The notes under the pieces were generated by a model that had not been told where the DNA came from, made no database searches, and saw only the letters and a list, made by a program, of their open reading frames with translations. From Diphasiastrum complanatum (Eukaryota; Streptophyta; Lycopodiopsida; Lycopodiales; Lycopodiaceae): a stretch of DNA of 64,000 bases. Positions 11,755 to 22,795 of the stretch are shown piece by piece. Every line of letters starts with the position of its first letter. Position 1 is the stretch's first letter. A program made the translations under genes and the position numbers. The stretch is taken from NCBI GenBank assembly GCA_029204225.1, contig CM055099.1, positions 45,883,193-45,947,192 of the forward strand. The letters run 5' to 3'.

Positions 11755-12692
11755 GAGAAGAAAAGCAAAGTTACCAATAGTCAACATAGGATTAGTTAAT
11801 TACGGTGATGAAGGCCAACCAGAGATTCAAGTAGTAATTAATGGCTGCATCTTAAATAATGTACCCATAAGATTCCGGATCTAATATAATGACTGAAGAA
11901 ACAACATATGAATTAGGCATTCATCATAGAATAGCACCCACCTTAAGACATTTAAGGTTAGCCAATGCAACTAAAAGATCACCAGTAGGAGAACTGGCTC
12001 AGGTTATAGTTTATGTTGGAGACTATAAGTTTCTTATGGATTTTATAATATTAAAAACTACGAGACAATCGTCATATAAAGTGTTATTAGAACGACCATG
12101 GCTCTATCAGGCCGATGTTATAACCCACTAGAAGAAGACAGAGATTACCTTCAGAAACCAAATGGAGACACCGACAGGAAAAAGTCATAAATTTTTTTTC
12201 ATATCATGGGAAAAAGATAAGTACGAAAGTGAGACACCTACATCTTCCTCGAGCTATACTTCGGAGGAAGAAGGGCTTCAGTCAGTAGGGACTGAGGAAG
12301 GGGAGATGTTAGTTACACTAAGTATACCTGCATATAGTAATAGAGTAGAATATGTAGATAGAGGAGATTGTGGAGTTCCAGGTATTAGTGCGATCATAGG
12401 ATATCAGACCATAGATAGAATACTCATAGACTCAGGATCTAGTATCAACTTAGTAACAAAATTAATGGTTAAAGAATTAGGATTAGAAAACCAGATACAG
12501 CCTATCACTTATCACGAAATCCATTTAGCATATGTGACTAAATGTATACCAGTAGGTGAGCTAAAAGATATTAACGTAGTTATAGAGACAAAGACGTTTG
12601 TTATGAATTTCCTTGTTAAATTTCTAGTAGATACACCACCTTATTCAATATTATTTGAAGACCATGGTTATATCAAGCAGATGCTATTATAA
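11755..12692 (+). pseudogene. G1 aspartic protease region with two tandem retropepsin-like domains
   Basis: Two homologous units lie in a row. Unit 1 (about 11780-12130) has DSGSNIMTEETTYELG preceded by a 2-bp frame lesion near 11870, then KRSPVGELAQ and LLERPWLYQAD. Unit 2 (about 12360-12690) has RILIDSGSSINLVTK, then KCIPVGELKD and ILFEDHGYIKQ. Both contain the DSG catalytic triplet, a PVGEL block about 40 residues later and a similar C-terminal block. Known family: retropepsins process Gag-Pol and act as dimers of one domain. G3 shows a single DSGSS unit. The tandem arrangement may be a family trait or a copy-specific duplication. Confidence 0.7.
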
Positions 12693-12752
12693 ATTGGTCT
12701 ACCAAACATATATTTTTTCCATGTATTCTCACAGCCAGTAGGGGGTCACCTT

Positions 12753-13752
12753 TTGAGATGGGGTGAGGAGTTAGCTAGACCTGCTGAATCATGGATCAAT
12801 TTCATAGAATGCTATGAGATTGATGAGGAAGAAGAAATACCGAGAACATCCAAGTCAAGAGAAGTTCTGGGTGAAACTAGAGCAAGTCTGACCGAGGGGA
12901 TGGTAGATAAAACAAATTATATAGAAATAGAAATTGATAAAGGTAAGACTTTGAATCTATATAAACACCAATCGAACCAGGAACGTGAAGAGTATATATT
13001 GCTTTTTCAAAAATATCAAAACGTGTTTGCTTGGTCGATGGATGATTTAATAGGAATACCAGTTAAATGGGGCGAACATAGAATAGATCTTATTTAGGGA
13101 ACAATACCCGTTAGACAGCGTCAATATAGATTGAATCTGAAGTACTCATTATTAGTAAAAGATGAATTAGATAGATGTCTTAGAGCGGGTATTATATATC
13201 ATGTTCTAGGCAGCGAGTGGGTGTCACCAATAGTTATAGTACCTAAGAAGAAGACGGACAAGATTAGAGTTTGTCAAGATTTTAGGAAACTAAATGCTGT
13301 TACAACAAAGGATTATCATCCTCTACCGTATACAGATACCATTCTTGACCAGGTAGCTGGTCATGAACATTATAGATTTTTAGATGGATTCTCAGGTTAT
13401 AACCAAGTTTTTATAAAAGAGCGAGATAGATCCAAAAATACTTTCACAACTGATTGGGGGACGTACGCGTATACGCGAATGCCCTTTGGTCTTTGTAATG
13501 CACCTGCCACATTCCAACGTATGATGACAAATATTTTTCAAAAAAATTTAAGAAAGTTTTTAGAAATTTTCAAGGATGACTTTTGTGTCTATTCATCAAC
13601 TAAAAGCCATTTAGATGCATTAGAGAAAACATTGAGAAGATGTCAAGAGACATCTCTTAAACTGCATCCAGCTAAGTGTTACTTTGGGATGAGGGAAGAC
13701 ATCCTTTTAGGGCATAAAATTTCGAAGGATGGTATACAAGCCGACATCGGAA
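12753..13752 (+). pseudogene. pol: G1 reverse transcriptase, N-terminal and catalytic part (interrupted by C1)
   Basis: An acidic linker (SMDDLIGIP) leads to RT after a TAG at about 13095. Visible motifs are SEWVSPIVIVPKKK, RVCQDFRKLNAVTTKDYHPLP, RMPFGLCNAPATFQRMM and FKDDFCVYS. The last is the catalytic x-x-D-D box with Lys at its second position. The frame ends KDGIQADIG where copia C1 is inserted, and resumes at 19730. The joined codons read through as the usual gypsy GIQADI..K(I/V) connection. Confidence 0.9.
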
Positions 13753-14444
13753 TGTGAAAAGTACAGTACTAAGGACCATAAATGGATCTTTGAATGATCC
13801 ATAGGGTGATTGTATGCTTGTTAAACAATCTATCAAAAACTAGTCATCAAAAAACAAGATCTAGCTTAGCAGCTTGATAGGAAACAAGTAGAGACAATCA
13901 AAGCATTGATCAATTAGTATAATCCAACTTCACACGTGTGGAAATAAGGCTGTAGTACGGCCTGTAGACAATGTTTACAAAGTGCCAAAGCTGGATTTCA
14001 TTGGAAATCAAGAGTAATCACCATACAATGAGAGGAAACTCGAGTTTCTCCTTGAGGCTCCAAAAAAGTTTCTATCTTCTCACTATGCAGAATGGGAATA
14101 CATAGTAAAACACACTTCCTTTGCTAAGTTAGGTGAAAATCCAGCATGTAATAAGGAAGTAGACTCCACTTTCTTGCCCTAATGTGAAAACCCTAGCCTA
14201 GATCCAAGAGTCATGCTTGGTAGGTGCATGGTAGGAACAAATCTCATCATAAATCATGGTCTAGATCCTACAAAGTAGGAATCACTACCAAATGGACACA
14301 ACCACTCCTCTTGACTCGTGGTAACCTACTTTAGGTGTGTATGTACAAGTGGCACTTTGGCCATTCAAGTCATCAACAAACAATATTGACAAAATGTACA
14401 ATATTCTACATGGCTAGATTTGCCAATGTAGGCAATTTTTCACA
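13753..14444 (-). mobile_element. Copia C1 3' LTR
   Basis: 692 bp; in plus orientation it begins TGTGAAAAG and ends TTTTTCACA. It matches the 692-bp LTR at 19038-19729 with about 15 differences by hand count (roughly 2%), mostly transitions. It contains the palindrome CACACGTGTG at 13931-13940. The flanking 5 bp on the left are cggaa. Confidence 0.95.
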
Positions 14445-14470
14445 CGGAAAAATAAATCTAGCCTTGGAGA

Positions 14471-17400
14471 TCACAATGCTTTTATCAATAGCTCCAATTG
14501 AAGATCTAAGCTTGACAAATGAATCTTTAGGAAAGGTTTAGTAAACAAATCAGCCAAGCAACTTGATGATGGCACGTGTTGGAGCTTGATCTCTTTAGCT
14601 TGCACTTTTTCCCTCACGAAATGATGAGCAATTTCGATGTGTTTGCTCCTTGCATGGAATGTAGGATTAGTTGCAAGTGATTGGGCTGATTGGTTGTCAC
14701 AATAGATGATAGGGATCTCCTCCTCCATGACATGAAGCTCCACCAATAGCCTTTTGAGCCACAAGACCTCCTTGCATGTTGATGTCAAGGCCTTGTATTC
14801 GGATTCTGTGGAAGATAGGGAGATGGTATCTTGCTTTTTGGAAAGCCATGATACTACTCCATCACATAGAAAGGTGGCAAAGGCACTTGTTGATCTTCTA
14901 TCCACTTTGTCACCTGCAAAATCCAAGTCACTATAGGCTCTTAAGCCAAGATTAGTTCCTCTATACAAAATGCCAAAATTCTTAGTGGATGAAATGTATC
15001 TAAGAACTCTTTTGGCCATCTTCCAATGTGAAACTAGAGGACTTTGCATGAATTGGCTTAACTTTCCAACACTATAACTAAGATCAGGTCTAGTTATAGT
15101 TAAATAGATCAAGAAGCCAATAAGTCTTCTATATAATGTGATGTCCTCAAAGGATGCTTCATCACAACCAATAGATGTTTTTACATGTTGCTCCATTGGT
15201 GTCTCAATGCCTTTACAATTCTTCATTCCAAATCTATCTAGGATGGATGTAGCATATTTAGATTGACAAATGAATCTAAAATCACATCCTCTAATAACCT
15301 CTATTCCAAGAATGAAGCTCAATAGGCCGAGATCTACCATCTTAAACTCTTTTGCTAAAGCAATTTTTACATCTCTAATTCCATCTAGATCATTACCACT
15401 CAAGATAATGTCATCTACATACAAAACAAGAATAATGATCATGCCATCATGAAAACTTATATACAATGATGGATCATAGGCATTCATTACAAAATTGATG
15501 AAAATGAGAAAAGAGTTTAGCCTAGAGTACCATGCTCTAGGTGCTTGCTTGAGCCCATAAAGGCTCTTCTTCAAAGAAACACACCTTTTCTTCATGTTTT
15601 GTCTTGATGAAGCCCTCAGGTTGCCTCATGTAGATCTCTTCCTCCAAATAACCATTGAGGAATGCATTTGTGAAGTCAAGTTGGAATAGCTCCCAATTGA
15701 AGGTTGTAGCAAGACTAATGATCAACCTGATAGTAACAAGCTTAGCCACAGGAGCAAAAGTCTCATCATAATCAATGCCTTTGGTTTGTAAAAAACCTTT
15801 GGCAACAAGCCTAGCTTTAAGCTTGCTTATTGATCCATCTTGATTATACTTCAATCTAAATACCCTCTTGCAGTCAAGAGGTTTCTTCCCTTGAGGAAGA
15901 TCCACAAGATCCCAAGTATGATTCTCAATAAGAGCATCATACTCTACTTGCATAGCATCCATCCAACTTTTAGACTTACAAGCATCTTCATAGCATGTTG
16001 GCTCATCTAACATTGAAGTAAGAAAGGTGTAAGATGTGAAAGATGATGAGCCTTCCCTTTGATCACCTTGACCATCATAGGTGAGCCTCAATGGCTCGGA
16101 TCTTGCCCTTGTAGATCTTCTTGGAGTTCTTGGAGTTCTTGCATCTTGAGGTGGATCCTCAAGTTCTTCTTCACTTGGAAGCTCCTCCTCCATCCTAGCA
16201 TGATCCTTGGCATCAAGATGATTAGTAGCATTATCATCCAAATCACAAGCATGTCCTTCATAAAAAATAACATCCCTACTCACTATCACCTTGCTAGTGA
16301 TGGGATTGAAGACTCTATAACCTTTGCTATTCTCACCATATCCCACAAAGATGCCTTTGATGGATGTTGCATCATCCTTCCTTCTCTTATCCAAGGATTG
16401 GTATACATAGCAAGTGGATCCAGAAACTTTGAGATCCTTGAGATTGGGCTTCTCTCCAAAGAGAGCTTCAAATGGTGTGATTCCTCCAATGGCTTGGTTT
16501 GGCAATCTATTTCACAAATAGTTAGCACAAGTTATTGCTTCACCCCAAAATGGTTTGGATACAGAAGCATCTAGCCTTAAGGCCTTAGCACAGTCACAAA
16601 GAGATCTATTTCTTCTCTCACTCACTCCATTTTATTGAGGGGTGTATGGACATGACAACTCCCTCTTTATGCCATTAGAACTACAAAAGTCAATCACCTC
16701 CATTATCACTCCTTAATACCTTAATCTTGGTAGTAAGTTGATTTTCTACCAAAATCTCTTTACAAAAGAATCAAACACCATTGATTTGCTAGACAAGAGG
16801 TACATCAAACAAAATCTAGAATAGTCATCAATGAAAATTACATAGTACTTGGCACCACCATTAGACTCATGTGAAAATCTATGAACATCCGAATGGATGA
16901 GTTCAAGAGGAGAGTTTGATCTTGATGTAGATCTTGAGAAGGGTAGTTTGTGAGCCTTTGAGAGGCAGCATGCTTCACATCTCTTCCCACACTTTGACAA
17001 ATGCTTAGGGAGTCCAACTGCAAGCTCCTTTGCAACCATAGATTCCATGGCTTTGTAGTTGGGGTGGCCCAACCTTTTATGCCACAGTTCCACCTTTGAT
17101 AACTCCACCTTTGCCAAGTTAACACTCTCCACTGCAACATTAGCATCAAGCTTAAACAATCTAACTTGCTTAAAACCTTTGGCTATACATTCATCATTTC
17201 TAAGGATGGAACAAACTCCATGCTTAAATTGTACATCTTGGCCATTATCCATTAACTGGCCAACACTAAGCGAATTCTTGGTTAGCTTAGGAACATAAAG
17301 AACATTATCAAGATTCATCCTTTTGGATGATCCCACATACAAGGGAATTGTTTCTATTCCACTTATCTTACATTCTTGACTACTTGCAGTATAGATTGAT

Positions 17401-18405
17401 CTATGTAAATCATTGTAAGAAAGTAAAGTGGAGAATATGTCCTTTTGGTATGTCATGTGGGAACTTGTCCCACTATCAATCCACCAAGAATCATTGGTGT
17501 TGCTCTTGGATGATGGTGGTTTGTTGGAAACCATCAAGGATGACTCTTCATCCTCCTCCCCCTCCTGATGTGCAATGTTCCTTTGTTTGCTCTCTTGTGC
17601 CTTCTTCTTCTTGAGACATTCTGATGCAAAATGTCCTTTCTTTCCACAGAAAAAACATTTGTACTTGGACTTGTCTTTGATCTTGCCCTTTGAGCTTGAA
17701 GCCTCATCCTCCTCCTTGGTCTCCTTGAAGTGCTTCTTCTTGCCATTGGTCTTCTTCTTGCCTTTGAATGAGAAATTAGCTTTCTCATCACCATCCTGCA
17801 GAGAAATAGCATTCATTCTTGCGTTGGTATGCATCATCCTACACCCTTCAGCCACTAATACATTGTGTAGCTTTTCTATAGTAGGCAAAGTGTCTTGGAT
17901 TGCAAAGCTTTGGACCAAATTTGTAAAGCCACTCCCTAGACCATTGAGGACAATCTGAACAAGCTCACTATCTTGAATCTTCTCTCCAATGGAAGGTAAC
18001 TCCCTATTGAGAGACTTGATTCTTAGAACATAATCCTGTGCACTCTCATCACTTCTCTTCATGCTTTGTAGAATCTGATTACTAAGCATGAGAACCCTCA
18101 AAGTGTTACTAGACTCATAGATAGATTTTAAAGATTCCCAAGCCTCTCTAGCACTCTTACATGATGATACTTCCCTTAAAAGATCATTGCTTACATTCAT
18201 CTTAATACAGTGAAGTGCAAGCCTAGACCTCTTCTTGTATCTCACTAATTCCTGTGCACCTAGAGGTTCATCTTCATCATCTATCAGAAACTCATAAAAA
18301 TCCTGGAGCACCATTAGTGACTCCATCCTCACTTTCCAAAAAGCATAATTGGTAGAATTTTAACCTCTCACTAGCTTCTAGAAGGTAGGCTCCCATTGAT
18401 CCCAT
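14471..18405 (-). pseudogene. gag-pol: Copia C1 gag-pol polyprotein, broken
   Basis: Read right to left, gag starts MGSMGAYLLEASERL at 18405. A one-base expansion in a T/A run (18358-18361) shifts the frame. Then come UBN2-type gag, zinc knuckle CFFCGKKGHFASEC (about 17620-17660), protease WWIDSGTSSHM (about 17480), pre-integrase LWHKRLGHPNY, integrase start HSDV...FIDDYSR, RT (KARLVAKGF, YVDDIILSGND) and RNase H (SLSSTESEYKALT, ADLFTKPF), ending near 14471. Further lesions: a frameshift about 16760, a small deletion about 16720 in the integrase core, stops at 16632 and 16512, and a frameshift about 15575. Copia order (IN before RT) is clear. The element cannot encode its own proteins now, although its LTRs are still about 98% alike. 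Confidence 0.95.
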
Positions 18406-19024
18406 ATTACTAGCAAGATTCTACACACAAGATATAGATTTGTTTGGACCTGAAACTCACAAAGGTTTCTAACTTGCAGTGTTTCACTCAAATGTTGACT
18501 TCTAATCCAACAGATGGATTTGTAATCACAATTCTATCACTCCCTCACAAAGCTGGAATGAAGATAAGATGAGATGAAAACTACTCTCAAGCAAATCTTG
18601 CCAATCTTGGCTATTTTTGGACAAAAACTGACTCTATCTCTCTCATTCACTTTGATGTACTTTCAAGACCTGGTTTCCACTTTAAGAAGGTCTGAAATCA
18701 GCCTAGATTAATTAGTTTTCATGAAACAAATTCAAAACTAATCAATGGCAAGTGATCTTGGTAGCTTATCCTAAGATTTGCACCAAAAATTACATCAAAC
18801 TGACACCAGATGAGTTTTCTATGATCCAATGAATATGGGTTATTAAATGCTAGTTCAGAGATGCCCACACGTGTGAACAGTACGGATTTTGATCCTGAAA
18901 AATTTTGGGATCAAATCCCCTCACCAAAACCTGGATACCAGCTCACCCTTCCAATACTAACTTTTTGCACCAAAACCTGCTAAAACTGGATTAGATTCAA
19001 ACACAGATCAATGGCCTTGTACTT

Positions 19025-19037
19025 GGCTCTGATACCA
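19025..19037 (-). promoter_or_regulatory. C1 primer-binding site (initiator tRNA-Met)
   Basis: The reverse complement reads TGGTATCAGAGCC, the standard initiator-Met tRNA site of plant copia elements, directly adjoining the 5' LTR at 19038. Confidence 0.95.
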
Positions 19038-19729
19038 TGTGAAAAGTACAGTACTAAGGACCATAAATGGATCTTTGAATGATCCACAAGGTGATTGTAT
19101 GCTTGTTAAACAATCTATCAGAAACTAGTCATCAGAAAACAAGATCTAGTTTAGCAGCTTGATAGGAAACAAGTAGAGACAATCAAAGCATTGATCAATT
19201 AGTATAATTCAACTCCACACGTGTGGAAATAAGGCTGTAGTACGGCCTGTAGACAGTGTTTACAAAGTGCCAAAGCTGGATTTCATTGGAAATCAAGAGT
19301 AACCACCATACAATGAGAGGAAACTCGAGTTTCTCCTAGAGGCTCCAAAAAAGTTTCTATCTTCTCACTATGCAGAATGGGAATACATAGTAAAACACAC
19401 TTCTTTTGCTAAGTTAGGTGAAAATCCAGCATGTAATAAGGAAGTAGACTCCACTTTCTTGCCCTAATGTGAAAACCCTAGCCTAGATCCAAGAGTCATG
19501 CTTAGTAGGTGCATGGTAGGAACAAATCTCATCATAAATCATGGTCTAGATCCTACAAAGTAGGAATCACTACCAAATGGACACAACCACTCCTCTTGAC
19601 TCGTGGTAACCTACTTTAGGTGTGTATGTACAAGTGGCACTTTGGCCATTCAAGTAACCAACAAATAATATTGACAAAATGTACAATATTCTACATGGCT
19701 AGATTTGCCAATGTAGGCAATTTTTCACA
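19038..19729 (-). mobile_element. Copia C1 5' LTR
   Basis: 692 bp, TG...CA ends, paired with 13753-14444. The next 5 bp (19730-19734) are cggaa, matching 13748-13752, so the insertion is bounded by a clean target-site duplication inside the G1 RT codons. It contains CACACGTGTG at 19216-19225. Confidence 0.95.
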
Positions 19730-21270
19730 CGGAAAAATAAAAATGATTTTAGAATTATTAGAACCAACCAATTTAAGAGAGCTTAGAGGTTTTTTAGGAT
19801 ATGTAGATTACTATCGGAGGATAATTAAAGATTATGCTATAATAGTAACTTCTTTAACAAGTTTACTAAAAAATCTGTTGAGTACCATTGGACACAGGAC
19901 CATCAGCAAGCTTTTGATCAATTGAAACAGTCATTAGCAGAAGCCACTGGGGTTAGACCTCCAAATTGGGCTTAAAAATTTCATGTATGTGTAGACACAT
20001 CATCGTTTGCGATAGGTGTAGTGCTTAGTCAGAAAGATGATCAAAATATAGATTATCCAATTTACTATGCAGGAAGGCAACTCGCTGCATCAGAAAAGAA
20101 TTATTCTGCTACAGAACGAGAAGCACTAGGAATGATTTATTTAGTAAAAAAATTTAGACATTACCTTTTAGGATACCCTTTTGTTTTTCACGTAGATCAC
20201 TACGCATTAAAACATTTAGTGAATAAACCTGATCTTTCGGGTAGAATAGCTAGATGGGTATTATTATTAGATGAGTTTAACTATGAAGTAGAATTAAGAA
20301 GAGGCAAGGATCGTCAAAATGCTGATTATATATCTCGCCTCCAAACAAAAAATCAATTAGAACCCATTTCTGATGAATTTCCAGATGAATATATAACGCG
20401 TATTCAATCAGAAACATCAATTTATATGGACATTATTAATTTCTTACAGGACCAGATATATCTTGAACATTTTAATAAACAACAAAAAACTGTTTTTCTT
20501 TCTAAGATAGGACCTTATATGATTGTAAATAGTATATTGTATAAATTAGGAACTGACGATAGTCTCCGCCGATGTTTAGAACCAACCGAGACAACCGCTG
20601 TAATAAGTGCATTACATGAGGAAGATTTCTTTAATCAGACCATTGAAGCCATGTCGTCATATTTTTCTATTACACATTGCCAAACCACTCCATATAATCC
20701 AAAAGCAAATGGGCTTACGGAGCGGGCAAATGGAATTCTATGTAAAATTTTGAATAAAGTAACGGAAACACATTCTTCTGATTGGGATCAGAAGTTACCA
20801 TCTATCTTATGGGCATATAGAACTGCTGAAAAGATTACAACTAGGCAGACTCCATACTATCTTGTGTATGGAATGCATCCCATACTACCAATAGAATTCG
20901 AAGTTCCGACGTTTCGCATTAGTAATGAAGAGCGAATGGATGAACATGATAGTCTCCAGGAGCGGATGATTTTTTTGACGCAACTGGATGAGGATCGTCG
21001 TCTTTCATTAATCGAGACTGAACGATTTCAGAGTAAAAGAAAAGAAATTTTTGATCAATCCATTAAGAAAATAAAAATTAAACAAGGGGACTATGTGCTT
21101 CTGTATGATAACAGACACATGTTGTTTTTTGGAAAATTACATACCAGATAGATAGGACCGTATAAAGTCATAGAAGTTTTTAATAATGGATCACTTTAGT
21201 TAGCTAATCTCCAAGGACATTTACTTGACACTCGAGTAAATGGTTCAAGGGTGAAGCGCTACTATGACTA
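19730..21270 (+). pseudogene. pol: G1 RT end, RNase H and truncated integrase
   Basis: After the C1 insertion the frame resumes KIKMILELLEP, LRELRGFLGYVDYYRR. A frameshift near 19870 precedes RNase H (DTSSFAIGVVLSQ, YAGRQLAASEKNYSATEREA, FHVDHYALKHLV). The integrase is missing its zinc-binding domain and the first catalytic Asp block: ISALHEEDFFNQTIEAM jumps straight to the SYFSITHCQTTPYNPKANG region near 20625. The C-terminal part (QGDYVLLYD...VKRYYD) follows with stops near 21151 and 21199. G2 retains the SDRGTHF block lost here. This copy is therefore integrase-dead. Confidence 0.9.
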
Positions 21271-22015
21271 ATTTCCGATACATCATTTTTATCGAAGTTT
21301 TTGCGAAAATGCCAAAACCAGGTTACATTTTAGCGAAAATGTCGAAAATACCGAAGCATTGCTACATTTTATACTTTGCAAAAAATCCGACACTACATTG
21401 GAATACTATGTATTAAGTGAATTTACCATTTTAGAAATACAAAAATTGCGACACTTACCTTCGCATTTTTTGGGATTTTCTACCTTCCGACACCTTCGCA
21501 TTTTTTGCATAATAATCTTGGCTTTGATTTACCAAGCGAAGCATTCGTGTATTTTGTTTATTTATTTATTGATTTTTGTTTTAGGATTACACACTTTATT
21601 ATTGAATATGTACCTTAAAAAAGAAGTACACGCTTCCATTTAATATTAGTCGAATCAACCGAAATATCATCAATACGTCTAAAACCTCAAACACTTCAGT
21701 TGTTGTCGCTACCACTTTCCATCACTCTTGCTCTCCGATTTGCGAATTGTTGCGATCAAGCTCTTGTCCGCCATTGCTCGTTTACAACTGCAAGCACTAT
21801 GGCAATTGTATTCAAAACGCACCCAAAGCCAGTGATACTAGTATTACAACCACTAGCGGTTCGAGCGCGAATTGAAGGTCTTCTTCAGTTTAACCCATCA
21901 GTAATTCTTACTGATTTGTGTTATGAGTTGATCCGCAATTTGGGAGAAATGAAAGAAGGACATGTTTCCACTGTTGTTCGCAATCAGATTGCCTATGGAC
22001 GGCAATATGCCAGTT
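21271..22015 (+). other. G1 3' region with extra short ORF (21799-22015)
   Basis: Downstream of integrase lies a non-coding stretch rich in recurring GCGAAAATGCC/CTTCGCATTTTT-like words (21290-21510). A reading frame then starts MAIVFKTHPKPVILVLQP at 21799. It continues LLQFNPSVILTDLCYELI and is cut at about 22015, where copia C2 sequence begins. The same region, up to the start of this ORF, follows integrase in G2 (40556-41197), so it is part of the gypsy family. Some plant Tat-lineage gypsy elements have an extra ORF between pol and the 3' LTR. I do not recognise this product. Confidence 0.55.
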
Positions 22016-22788
22016 ACTATGAATTGTAAATTAGCTCACTCACCAATGGATCCAGGCCTACAGTTGTCGAAGGACCAATCCCAAACCAAGCAAGAAGAGG
22101 AGTAGATGAGAGAATATCCATATCGATCGATACTTGGATCTCTCATGTACGCAATAGTCTGTAAAAGACCAGATATCTCTTTTGTTGTAAGCTCACTCAG
22201 CCAATATATGGCTAATCCTGGCATTACCCATTGGAAGGCTCTTATTTGAGTCATGAGATATATTCGAGCTACCATGGACCAGTGCATCTGCTATGGAGAT
22301 GTCAACAACGACATCCTGATGCAAGCTGGGGAGGAGATGCAGACAATCATAAATCCACATCTGGATTTACATTCTGCTTCAACGACGGTCCTATTTCGTG
22401 GAACAGTCATAAGCAAACCTCTATCGCACTTTCTTCTACTGAAGTAGAATACATTGTTGCTTCTCAATCTATTAAGGAAGCATTTTGGTTGAGAGATTTG
22501 TTGTCAGACATCAATATGTATCAATACAGCCCCACAATTTTGTTTTGTGATAACCAAACTGCTATTGCCTTATCGGCCAACCCTAGATTTCATTCTAGGA
22601 GTAAGCACATTGAGATCAGATATCACTACATCAGGGACAAGGTTCTCGATAGGGAGGTAAGCTTAACGTACTACAGAACGCATGACATGGTTGCAGACAT
22701 TTTCACGAAAGCACTCAGTATTAATGCACACAATAAATTTTGTGCATTGCTCAGTCTGAAGATCAAGGCATTCACAGATCCAGATTAA
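22015..22788 (+). pseudogene. pol: Copia C2 RT C-terminus and RNase H
   Basis: The frame begins MNCKLAHSPMDPGLQLSK at the junction with G1. It continues YRSILGSLMYAIVCKRPDIS, with a TAG about 22110 and a TGA about 22247, and RNase H: STSGFTFCFNDGPISW, ALSSTEVEYIVASQS, HSRSKHIEIRYHYI, ADIFTKAL. It ends DPD followed by TAA at 22788. It is only the 3' end of a copia pol; everything upstream was lost, apparently by a deletion that also removed the G1 3' LTR. Confidence 0.9.
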
Positions 22789-22795
22789 GGGAAGG
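22786..22795 (+). promoter_or_regulatory. C2 polypurine tract
   Basis: taagggaagg immediately precedes TGTTGG at 22796, the canonical plus-strand priming site, and fixes the LTR edge. Confidence 0.8.

Noticed and set aside
16059-16574. 171-codon plus-strand ORF inside copia C1
   Set aside because: It is antisense to the integrase-RT linker on the minus strand.
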